A stretch of 64,000 nt of DNA from an uncultured Marinicella sp. (GTDB lineage: Bacteria > Pseudomonadota > Gammaproteobacteria > Xanthomonadales > Marinicellaceae). A model generated the notes under the pieces. The model had not been told where the DNA came from, ran no database searches, and saw only the letters and a program-made list of their open reading frames with translations. Shown here one piece after another: positions 18,711-26,722 of the stretch; positions within the stretch are counted from its first letter, which is position 1, and each line of letters starts with the position of its first letter. The stretch lies in the NCBI GenBank assembly GCA_947502595.1, contig CANNAM010000001.1:62001-126000 (forward strand), given 5' to 3'. A program made the translations under genes and the position numbers.

Positions 18711-19658
18711 GTGAATAAAATCAAAGTGGGTATCAGTGCTTGTTTGTTGGGGCAGCCAGTGCGTTACAATGGCTCGCATAAAAACGCGCCATTCTGTAGT
18801 GAAGTACTGACAGAGTGGTTTGAGTTTGTGCCCATTTGTCCTGAAGTGGAAATTGGTATGGGTGTGCCCAGAGAACCCATACGTTTGGTCAGGGAAAACC
18901 AACAAATCCGGGTCAAAAATGTCACGGACCAATCACGCGACTATACCGATCAGTTGCATGCCTTTGCCAATCAAAAAGCACCAGAGCTCAATGATTTGTG
19001 CGGTTATATTTTTATGCAAAAATCGCCAAGTTGTGGGGTTTTTCGAGTCAAAGTTTACAGTCCCGATGGGATGCCAGAATACCACCCAGCAATGGGTGCC
19101 TATGCATACCAATTGCAGCAACATTATCCTTTGTTGCCAATGGAAGAGGCAGGGCGTCTTAATGACATTCATTTACGCGAGAACTTCATCATAAGGGTGT
19201 TTGCCAACCAGGATTGGCGTGAACGGGTGATGGCAGACCCTGTGGCTAAAAACCTGGTGGCTTTTCATACCAGTTATAAATTCTTGTTGCAGGCACACTC
19301 TGAGGTGATGTACCGGCAACTGGGGCAAATTGTCGCCGATGCTGGCGTTCTGCCCATCAATGAAGTATTGGCCAACTATTTCAACTTATTCACACAGTGC
19401 CTCAGTCAAATTGCCAGCATCAACAACCACGTCAATGTGATGCTGCATCTCTTGGGATTTCTTAAAACTCACCTGCCTACAGAGGCTAAGCAATCTATTT
19501 TGCAGCTGATTGATCGTTATAAGGATAAAAAAGTTAACCTGATTGTGCCAATCACCCTATTGAAACACTATGCAGAAATCTACCATGTTGACTACTTACT
19601 GGGGCAAAAGTATTTATCACCTTATCCTTACGAACTGGGTTTGCGCAATGACCTTTGA
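18711..19658 (+). CDS. DUF523 and DUF1722 two-domain protein (YbbK-YbgA type)
   Basis: Uncharacterised but widespread two-domain protein. The N-terminal DUF523 domain (residues 1 to about 150) carries the cysteine motifs SACLLGQPVRYNG, ICPEVEIGMGVPREPIRL and QKSPSCG. The C-terminal DUF1722 domain (about 180-305) includes LVAFHTSYKFLLQAHS and ends with LSPYPYELGLRNDL, both typical. The start is GTG at 18711 behind an AGGTGGG Shine-Dalgarno. The conserved cysteines suggest metal or cluster binding, but the biochemical role is unknown to me. Confidence 0.88.
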   Translation: MNKIKVGISACLLGQPVRYNGSHKNAPFCSEVLTEWFEFVPICPEVEIGMGVPREPIRLVRENQQIRVKNVTDQSRDYTDQLHAFANQKAPELNDLCGYIFMQKSPSCGVFRVKVYSPDGMPEYHPAMGAYAYQLQQHYPLLPMEEAGRLNDIHLRENFIIRVFANQDWRERVMADPVAKNLVAFHTSYKFLLQAHSEVMYRQLGQIVADAGVLPINEVLANYFNLFTQCLSQIASINNHVNVMLHLLGFLKTHLPTEAKQSILQLIDRYKDKKVNLIVPITLLKHYAEIYHVDYLLGQKYLSPYPYELGLRNDL

Positions 19659-19764
19659 GGTTGTTTAAATGCACATTGGTTGACGGTATTGTGTGATTTT
19701 AGTCTATTTGAGTGGTTAAATTGGTATAAGATATAAGGGTGTGTAATCAAGGACTTCTTGATAA

Positions 19765-20820
19765 GTGTTGTTAAATGAACTAGACAAAAATAAGAAGCGG
19801 GTCTTTTATGTGCTGTTATTAATTACAGCGACAGCCGGCATGGTTTTTGCTTGGCTGAATTTTTACCGAAATCAAATAGGCTTGGCTGCCGTTGAATTGC
19901 TTGCGGTGGCAATATCATTGTGTTTGTTGAAATATTTAAGCAAAACCAACAGCATTGTAACTTTCAAACGTTCGGCATTGATTTATGTGTCGATGTTTTT
20001 CAGCATCATGATGTATGCCATTTCTTTGCAAGGCGTTTCAATTACTGTGTTTGTTTGGGTGCTGGTAATACCCTTGATTTCTTATTTGTTGCTGGGAGTT
20101 AAGCTCGGCTTTCTCATGACATCTGTTTTTTACAGCATCAGTGCCATTTTATTCTTTTGGGGTTACACAGACTACCCTGTAATGGTGGACAAGGTTGCTT
20201 ATGCCAATATCTTTGTCAGTGCTTTATTGTTTTGGGGTATATCTCACAGTTATGAACATGCCAGTGAAACGGCCAGGCACCAGCTAAGACAGATGGCGGT
20301 GTCAGATCATTTAACTGGTTTATTTAATCGCACAGCTATGAATAGCCTGTTTGAAAAAACTGTCAAGCAAGCCAAGAGGCAACAGGAAGTTGTCAGCTTG
20401 ATGCTGTTTGATTTAGACCGTTTTAAAAGCATCAATGATCAGTATGGGCATGACACGGGTGACCAAGTGTTGACTCAATTTGCGCAGATTCTACAATCTG
20501 CGGTTCAAGATAAAGGGGTGTCCTTCAGAATAGGTGGCGAAGAGTTTGCTGTTATTTATTCTGCCACTGAAGAATCGCTTGTCCTTGCTCTGGCTGAATC
20601 TATCAGACATGCCACAGAACAAATTCACATCAACTCAGCACCAGCTCCTCTGAGCGTTTCAGTCAGTGCAGGGGTGGTGACTGCAGCTGCCAATGAAGCG
20701 GTATTGACTGACATGTTTGATACTGCAGACAAGCGAATGTATCAAGGTAAGCGCCAAGGTCGAAATGTAGTCGTGCATGATGGACTACACGGGACACTGG
20801 TGGCCAATTTACCGGTTTAA
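19765..20820 (+). CDS. membrane-bound diguanylate cyclase
   Basis: Makes cyclic di-GMP from two GTP. The N-terminal half (residues about 10-165) has roughly six hydrophobic helices and no recognised sensor domain. The GGDEF domain spans about 175-340, with DHLTGLFNR at its start and the active site RIGGEEF (GGEEF at 257-261), an active variant. The product-inhibition I-site (RxxD five residues upstream of the active site) is not present; the positions read QDKG. The start is GTG at 19765, with an AAGGA about 11 bases upstream; the next codon is TTG and could also serve. Confidence 0.9.
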   Translation: MLLNELDKNKKRVFYVLLLITATAGMVFAWLNFYRNQIGLAAVELLAVAISLCLLKYLSKTNSIVTFKRSALIYVSMFFSIMMYAISLQGVSITVFVWVLVIPLISYLLLGVKLGFLMTSVFYSISAILFFWGYTDYPVMVDKVAYANIFVSALLFWGISHSYEHASETARHQLRQMAVSDHLTGLFNRTAMNSLFEKTVKQAKRQQEVVSLMLFDLDRFKSINDQYGHDTGDQVLTQFAQILQSAVQDKGVSFRIGGEEFAVIYSATEESLVLALAESIRHATEQIHINSAPAPLSVSVSAGVVTAAANEAVLTDMFDTADKRMYQGKRQGRNVVVHDGLHGTLVANLPV

Positions 20821-20993
20821 TTTCTCACCATCGCAGCATGCTAATTTAAGCCATGTGGGTGTATTTTGAAGTTGTATTATTCCGAAAGTTAAAATGGCTT
20901 GAGTTTAGACATAAAAATCACGCCGGGTATGGAAAATACAAACTTTAAACTTATTGAATAATGGTTTTGTTGCGATTCAATTGCCCACAGTCG

Positions 20994-21020
20994 TTGGCAA
21001 AAATTAACATTGGATATAAA
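20994..21020 (+). promoter_or_regulatory. candidate promoter of the two-component operon
   Basis: TTGGCA (20994-20999) and TATAAA (21015-21020) stand 15 bases apart, about 20 bases before the first possible start of the sensor kinase. The spacing is short, so this is a tentative call. The rest of the 220-base gap shows no other signal. Confidence 0.35.
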
Positions 21021-21040
21021 GACTTGGCTGAAGTGCGTCT

Positions 21041-22375
21041 ATGAAAAAAATTAAAAAAAAGAAAATTGCTAAAGGCAGCATGATCAGCCGCTTGAATAAA
21101 GTGTTCATCATTCAGTTGATTTTAATCAGTATTGCTACAGTTGCTGGTGTAGTTGGTGCAGCCAAGGTGGTTGAAGACGTCTTGATTAAAGAGGCTTTGA
21201 TTGGTGAAGCCGAGTATTATTGGGAACACCGAGAAAAATATGTTGAATTTCCACTGCCTAAAACCATGAATTTGACTGGTTATTTGGTTTACGATGGTGA
21301 TTACTCCATGGTGCCACAGGCATTGAAAGAGATCACTGAAAATTACCAAAGAACCACCCTCAATGGCAAACACCCTATTGCCTATGTCACTGAAAAAGGC
21401 AATGAAAAACTGTATTTGATTTTCGAAGAAGCGCAAGTTTCTAAGTTGGCGCTTTACTTTGGTATCACCCCATTGATTATTGTGTTGCTGATAGTTTATT
21501 TACCAGCTTTTGTATCTTATGTATTTTCAAAGCGGGCTTATTCTCCGGTTTTACAGTTGGTTGAGCGTTTAGAATCAGCAAAAATCTCTAAATCCGGAAT
21601 AGAAAATTTAAAGTTTGATGACCTCAAAAAAATTGGTCATGTAGATGTAAATACCCTGATTGATTCATTTGAGGATTTTTCCCATAGAATATCTCAATTA
21701 ATCACTCGAGAACGTAATTTTTCACGTTATGCATCGCATGAACTCAGAACCCCATTGACGGTTCTGCGCGGCTCCATGTCTTTGTTGAAGCGTCAGGAGT
21801 TGACACCTAAAAGTGAACGTTTAGTGAATCGCATGCAACCCATGATTGAGGAGATGCAGGCGTTGATAGAAGCCCTTTTAATGCTTTCTCGTGATGATGT
21901 GATAGAAATATCTGACGATCCAGTGTTGATAAACGATGCATTGAGAACTATGGTTGAGGACACCATACGGTTGTTTGATCCGCGTGATATTAAGTTGGAT
22001 TGGCAGCCAAAAAACTTAGTTCAGGCTTATGTTCCTGAGCAGTTATTGTCTATCGTGGTGAGTAACTTAATCAGAAATGCCTGTGTCTATTCACAGGATC
22101 CTGTCAGCATTGAAGTTATAATTGATGGCGCTGATATCACCATTAAAGACCATGGTAAAGGCATGAACCAAGAACAGTTGAACCGAATTATGGAGCCCTT
22201 TTACAGGGCCAATGAACATGGTACTGAAAAAGGTTTTGGACTGGGCTTGTCAATTGTTGATATGATATGTAAACAATGTGGCTGGAATATACAATTCAGC
22301 AGTGAAATTGGTATCGGTACTGAAGTAACATTGACCCTAGACAATGCTGAAATTTTAGCCACCCAAAGAACCTGA
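21041..22375 (+). CDS. sensor histidine kinase
   Basis: Membrane sensor kinase partner of the next gene. After a very basic start (MKKIKKKK) come TM1 (about 20-42), a periplasmic domain of about 95 residues and TM2 (about 138-162). The dimerisation/phospho-acceptor domain follows with ASHELRTPLTVLRGS (His233), then the ATPase domain with N box (NLIRNACVYS), G1 (KDHGKGM) and G2 (GFGLGLSIV). The periplasmic domain matches no sensor fold I recognise, so the signal is unknown. Met14 (21080), preceded by AAAGGC, is an alternative start. The response regulator begins 10 bases downstream. Confidence 0.93.
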   Translation: MKKIKKKKIAKGSMISRLNKVFIIQLILISIATVAGVVGAAKVVEDVLIKEALIGEAEYYWEHREKYVEFPLPKTMNLTGYLVYDGDYSMVPQALKEITENYQRTTLNGKHPIAYVTEKGNEKLYLIFEEAQVSKLALYFGITPLIIVLLIVYLPAFVSYVFSKRAYSPVLQLVERLESAKISKSGIENLKFDDLKKIGHVDVNTLIDSFEDFSHRISQLITRERNFSRYASHELRTPLTVLRGSMSLLKRQELTPKSERLVNRMQPMIEEMQALIEALLMLSRDDVIEISDDPVLINDALRTMVEDTIRLFDPRDIKLDWQPKNLVQAYVPEQLLSIVVSNLIRNACVYSQDPVSIEVIIDGADITIKDHGKGMNQEQLNRIMEPFYRANEHGTEKGFGLGLSIVDMICKQCGWNIQFSSEIGIGTEVTLTLDNAEILATQRT

Positions 22376-22385
22376 ATATAAAATT

Positions 22386-23069
22386 ATGACGACATCAAAT
22401 GTATTAATCGTAGAAGACCACGCGGCTTTGGCCGAGACCATCGCCGATCATTTAGAAATGGCTGACTTCACAGTGGATTTTGCTGCTGATGGTATCACTG
22501 GGCTGCATTTAGCGGTTACCAATCCTTATGACGCTGTTATTTTGGATGTGATGTTGCCTGGTATGGATGGCTTTGCCATTTGTGAAAAAATCCGCAAAGA
22601 AGCCAAGTCAGATGTGCCTATTATCATGCTGACTGCCAGAGACCAAATAGGTGACAAAATCAAAGGATTTGACAACGGTGCTGATGACTACTTGGCCAAA
22701 CCATTCAATCCAGATGAGTTGGTGGCACGCTTAAAGTCCATGATCAGACGCCACCGTGGTGAGTTTGACAGTAAAGCCATGAAAGTGGGTGATTTGGTTT
22801 TTGATCTAGGTACCATGGAAGTCACCAGAGAAAAACAAAGCCTCAAGGTATCTCCAACTGGCTTACAAATTTTAAAGATTTTGATGCAAAAATCTCCAGA
22901 TGTTGTGACCAAGGACCAATTGGCTCAACAGCTGTGGGGTGATTTAATTCCAGATTCTGATGTGTTACGCAGTCATCTATATATTTTACGTAAGACCATA
23001 GACAAGCCATTTAAAAAACAATTGCTGCACACCATCCCAGGCGTGGGTTTAAAAATTGCCGACTCTTAA
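22386..23069 (+). CDS. OmpR/PhoB-family response regulator
   Basis: DNA-binding partner of the upstream kinase. The receiver domain (1 to about 120) has the acidic pair VEDH, the phospho-acceptor Asp54 in VILDVMLPG, Thr in MLTARD and Lys in LAKPFNPDEL. The C-terminal winged helix (about 130-225) ends with TIPGVGLKIA, close to the YRF.-type end of this family. Length 227 is standard. Targets cannot be told from the window. Confidence 0.94.
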   Translation: MTTSNVLIVEDHAALAETIADHLEMADFTVDFAADGITGLHLAVTNPYDAVILDVMLPGMDGFAICEKIRKEAKSDVPIIMLTARDQIGDKIKGFDNGADDYLAKPFNPDELVARLKSMIRRHRGEFDSKAMKVGDLVFDLGTMEVTREKQSLKVSPTGLQILKILMQKSPDVVTKDQLAQQLWGDLIPDSDVLRSHLYILRKTIDKPFKKQLLHTIPGVGLKIADS

Positions 23070-23089
23070 ACCCAAAGCCCATAGGGTTT
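23068..23089. terminator. weak hairpin between convergent operons
   Basis: AAACCC and GGGTTT form a six-base inverted repeat with a ten-base loop, starting at the response regulator stop codon and nine bases before the stop of the opposite-strand peptidase. No T run follows, so function as a bidirectional terminator is uncertain. Confidence 0.3.
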
Positions 23090-23097
23090 GTAGCCAT

Positions 23098-25782
23098 TTA
23101 CCGTAACTTGCCCGAATGTGCTGCACTTCTGAATAGACTATTGGACAGCATCACATGCAAACCATCAAGGAAAGCCCGTAATGTGGGTTCTTGGGTGTAA
23201 GCAATGACCATGCCACGGCCTTTGTTTTGGTGGATTAAAAAAGGTTTGTAGGCCAATTGTTGCCGGCTTTCTTGCCACAGGTAACCACTGGCAAGAATTT
23301 CCTCAGGGCCTTTGAACCATGCCACATTTTTACCCTTGTCTAATTTAATTGGGGTGTATATTTGCTTGCCAGACACCATCGCTATCACTACGGGTTTCAC
23401 CCCTGCTGTCAGCCAGTGGTCTTGGTCTGTTGCAACTTTTACCAATACCCCAGTGACTTGATCTGGCTGTCCATGTTGTTGCTGGATGGTTTGATTATGT
23501 TCCTCAACTGTTCTAATTAATTGACCAATGGCTTGGTCATCAGTTTCGCTTTTGTTTTTTGCTGCAACAGGAGTAGGATCAGGCTGGTCAGTGAATGCCA
23601 ATTCAGTTTTAACCGATAGCCAGCCTACCTGTTCAGTGCTGGCATAAGCGGTGGCAGAACCAAATGTGAGCAAAACACCACCTTGGGATATCCAGTCACT
23701 GATGTTTTTTAAGCCCGCTGCATTGAATGCAGTCGAATAATTTCCCGCTGGCAGTATCAATACATCATAGTGGTCTAACTTGGCAGAATTGAGCTGCTGG
23801 CTTCTGATGGCAGTCACTGGATAGCCCAACTGCCTTTCAATCACAAAACGACTGTTACCGGCACTCAAGCTGCTGGTGGGTTGGTCCCAAGCCATGGCGA
23901 TTTTAGGGGCGTTCATTTGCACCACATGAACACTGCCAAAATTAGGCCCTGCAGTGACCCAGCTGCTGTCGACACCATTAACAATTGCCCCAGTTGATTC
24001 GGCCAAATGTTGAATTTGACTGCTGATGTTGGCATTATTTTGTTTGACTTCAATGATTAAAGTGCCAGCTGGGTAGTTGGTGTTGTTAATTGTAAAGGGC
24101 AAGTCAGCAGATTTAATATTGAGACCTTGACGCAGTCCCTGGGTTAGCAAACGGCCAGCGGCCATGTCTCCCCAAGGCACTAAATAAGCGACTTTGGCAT
24201 TGGGGTTGGTGATTTGAGCGGGTAATAATTGGTTGGCATCAAATGGCTGTAAGGCGGATGATTTAATCGAACCACAACGCACCACATCTAAATTAAACAT
24301 CAAGGGTAAAGACCAGGCGGTTAGGTCATATATTTGATCATTCAAGTTACGGCTGCGACGGTGTTCCTGGGTTTTAATGAATGCATCATCCATATCAATT
24401 TGCTGACGCATCATGGCTTCAACCATGCGACCTTTGGGTTGTGCAGGGTCAATCACAAAAGCCCCTGACTTGAATGAACGCCCACAACTTTTCAAATCTT
24501 GCTGAAGTTGTTGAACCTCTATACCATGGTTGCTCAATAGTTGAGCCAATTTATGTGTGCCAGCACGGTCTGCTTGTTGAGGAATCACAAATGCCGAGTG
24601 ATTTTCACCCTCAGCAATGGCGCTGACTTGGTACTGGTGAAAGTCAGTCAACAGCTTGGTTCTGTGTTTGGCTGTGGCTTCAATTGTAGAGACTGAAGCA
24701 ACGAAGTGTTTTTGTACTGATTCAGCATAGCTGTAAACTTCACCATTGCGTTTGGTGAATACTTCGCCACGGGCAGACCCCACTTCATAAGTGGAGGCTG
24801 AAGCACCGTAAAAGGTTGGCCAGCTGTCACCATAACCAGGGTAGAAAGCATCAAAAATTTCTCGGGTAAAATAATCATAGCCCATGGCATCGAAGTGCTT
24901 GGCATTGTTTTGGCCAATCAATGTCATGTTGGCAATTTGGTCTTTGGTCATCAAAGGGTTCACTGGATCAGCTGCTGGAGCAAAATAATATGACATGTCA
25001 CCACCCATTTCGTGCAAATCAATTACTACCAACGGTAAAAAACGATTCATGACGCCAATGCGCCCTTGGGTTTCAGGTTGAGTCATGGCCAGCCAATCAC
25101 GGTTCATATCAAATAAATAATGGTTGCTGCGGCCATTGGGCCAAGGTTCATTTTGCTCAGCACTGTATCGATCACCACTGGGCTCCATTCCAGCTGTGGC
25201 GTAGTAGCGGCTGGTGAAGCGGTTTCTGCCATCAGGGTTTTGCAAAGGATCGATAAACACCAAAGTGTTATCCAATATTGCTTGTGTCATTAGGTGGTTT
25301 TGTGATGCCAATAAGTGGTATGCGGTCATCATTGCCGCATCGGTGCTGCTGATTTCATTGCCATGCACACCATAACCGAGCCATACAGAAGCAGGCATGG
25401 TTTCAATTAAATGTTTTGCAGTGTTTTGGTCCGTGATTCTTGGGTCTGCCAGTTTTTGAATGTTGGTTTCAAAGTCATTCAGTTGGGCAATATTTTCAGC
25501 AGAACCTATGACCAAATAAATCAAATCTCGGCCCTCCCAAGTTTTTCCATAACTGAATTGCTGGATGTTATGCGGTGCTGCTTTGCTTAATGCTTCGAAA
25601 TATTTCAACATGTCACTGTAGTTGGTGATTTTTTCTCCAACGGCGTAACCCAATACATCAGCATGTTGTGGGATTTTGCTGTCATAGGTAAAACCAGGCC
25701 AATACATACCGGTAGTACTGGCAGGTGATGTTATTGAGTAGGCTAAACAAATTAAGCACAGCAAAGTTTTTAAAACAGGCAT
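23098..25782 (-). CDS. secreted M14-family zinc carboxypeptidase-like protein
   Basis: Predicted extracytoplasmic metallopeptidase. A signal peptide (MPVLKTLLCLICLAYSITS) precedes the M14 domain (about 45-380). The zinc ligands are visible as VHGNE (His140, Glu143) and IDLHEMGG (His257). The Asn-Arg region that holds the substrate C-terminus is suggested by DPLQNPDGRNRF. The remaining 500 residues include a glutamine-amidotransferase-like region (VLILPAGNYSTAF ... GGVLLTFG) seen in other large M14 proteins of marine gammaproteobacteria. Substrate unknown; scavenging of peptides is a reasonable inference. Confidence 0.88.
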   Translation of the reverse strand: MPVLKTLLCLICLAYSITSPASTTGMYWPGFTYDSKIPQHADVLGYAVGEKITNYSDMLKYFEALSKAAPHNIQQFSYGKTWEGRDLIYLVIGSAENIAQLNDFETNIQKLADPRITDQNTAKHLIETMPASVWLGYGVHGNEISSTDAAMMTAYHLLASQNHLMTQAILDNTLVFIDPLQNPDGRNRFTSRYYATAGMEPSGDRYSAEQNEPWPNGRSNHYLFDMNRDWLAMTQPETQGRIGVMNRFLPLVVIDLHEMGGDMSYYFAPAADPVNPLMTKDQIANMTLIGQNNAKHFDAMGYDYFTREIFDAFYPGYGDSWPTFYGASASTYEVGSARGEVFTKRNGEVYSYAESVQKHFVASVSTIEATAKHRTKLLTDFHQYQVSAIAEGENHSAFVIPQQADRAGTHKLAQLLSNHGIEVQQLQQDLKSCGRSFKSGAFVIDPAQPKGRMVEAMMRQQIDMDDAFIKTQEHRRSRNLNDQIYDLTAWSLPLMFNLDVVRCGSIKSSALQPFDANQLLPAQITNPNAKVAYLVPWGDMAAGRLLTQGLRQGLNIKSADLPFTINNTNYPAGTLIIEVKQNNANISSQIQHLAESTGAIVNGVDSSWVTAGPNFGSVHVVQMNAPKIAMAWDQPTSSLSAGNSRFVIERQLGYPVTAIRSQQLNSAKLDHYDVLILPAGNYSTAFNAAGLKNISDWISQGGVLLTFGSATAYASTEQVGWLSVKTELAFTDQPDPTPVAAKNKSETDDQAIGQLIRTVEEHNQTIQQQHGQPDQVTGVLVKVATDQDHWLTAGVKPVVIAMVSGKQIYTPIKLDKGKNVAWFKGPEEILASGYLWQESRQQLAYKPFLIHQNKGRGMVIAYTQEPTLRAFLDGLHVMLSNSLFRSAAHSGKLR

Positions 25783-25881
25783 GGTGGTATCTATGTATTT
25801 AATGACAGTCAGTATAACTGAATAATTAAAACTGACATGTGCCTTTAGCTTGGTTTTGGCTGGGCCAAGGTGTTTGATAGA

Positions 25882-26436
25882 GTCATTGCGGTTTTTTGCG
25901 GAGCAAAAAGAAGCGATTACGAAATACCTAAAATGTTTATCGTTGGTGAGCCCGGTTTAAACAAAGTAATTGTTTGGGTCAGTCAGTGGTAGGTAGTTTG
26001 TTCAATCTTATGCCAACAGCGAACCAGCAATAAGCTCATTCATCCATGGCGTCATTGCGGTTTTTTGCGGAGCAAAAAGAAGTGATTACGAAATACCTAA
26101 AATGTTTATCGTTGGTGAGCCCGGTTTAAACAAAGTAATTGTTTGGGTTAGTCAGTGGTAGGTAGTTTGTTCAATCTTATGCCAACAGCGAACCAGCAAT
26201 AAACTCATTCATCCATGGCGTCATTGCGGTTTTTTGCGGAGCAAAAAGAAGTGATTACGAAATACCTAAAATGTTTATCGTTGGTGAGCCCGGTTTAAAC
26301 AAAGTAATTGTTTGGGTTAGTCAGTGGTAGGTAGTTTGTTCAATCTTATGCCAACAGCGAACCAGCAATAAACTCATTCATCCATGGCGTCATTGCGGTT
26401 TTTTGCGGAGCAAAAAGAAGCGATTACGAAATACCT
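25882..26436. repeat. tandem array of a 169-bp unit, three full copies and a 48-base fourth
   Basis: Copies begin at 25882, 26051, 26220 and 26389, each with GTCATTGCGGTTTTTTGCGG. By eye copies 2 and 3 are identical and copy 1 differs from them at three positions, so the duplication is recent. Every full unit contains the inverted repeat AAACAA-5-TTGTTT (first at 25959-25975) inside flanking CCC/GGG, next to GTTTAAAC. The unit carries no open frame of note. The fourth copy ends one base before the slyX stop codon. The first 48 bases resemble the dispersed GTCATTGCG...-type repeats of many proteobacteria. Confidence 0.95.
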
Positions 26437-26437
26437 T

Positions 26438-26638
26438 TTAATAATGTGGAGGCACTTCATCTTGTGGTTTAAACTCTTCGATATCACTCTGCACTTGTTT
26501 CATGTGTTGCGTCATGCTTTTGAGGGCTTCTTGGTATTGCGCGATGTCTTTGGTTTGCTGGTAAACCAATTGATTCAATGAATCAACGGTGTCCTCAAGA
26601 AAGGCTATTCTGGTTTCTAGATCAACGATTTTGGTCAT
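26438..26638 (-). CDS. slyX: SlyX family protein
   Basis: Short coiled-coil protein of unknown role, conserved in gammaproteobacteria. The heptad-rich segment LETRIAFLEDTVDSLNQLVY and the C-terminal PPHY are the family hallmarks. The ATG at 26638 is preferred over the upstream GTG at 26683 because the -10-like box TATACT lies only a few bases before the GTG, which would leave no leader, and because SlyX proteins start close to the coiled coil. The 169-bp repeat array begins one base after the stop. Confidence 0.88.
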   Translation of the reverse strand: MTKIVDLETRIAFLEDTVDSLNQLVYQQTKDIAQYQEALKSMTQHMKQVQSDIEEFKPQDEVPPHY

Positions 26639-26685
26639 CAGATTATTATCAGTCACTTTGAGTTTAGCATTGGTTAGGAGCACAT

Positions 26686-26693
26686 AGTATAAT
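26686..26693. promoter_or_regulatory. overlapping -10 boxes for slyX and the TPR gene
   Basis: AGTATAAT reads TATAAT on the plus strand (26688-26693) and TATACT on the minus strand (26691-26686). It could thus drive the TPR gene at 26723 and slyX from one site. The -35 regions on both sides are weak. Confidence 0.4.
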
Positions 26694-26722
26694 CCATTCT
26701 TAAGTTTTATAAATAGAAACCC

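Noticed and set aside
25882-26436. Regularly spaced repeats that might be a CRISPR array
   Set aside because: The period is 169 bp and the whole unit repeats. There are no short repeats with unique spacers and no cas genes.
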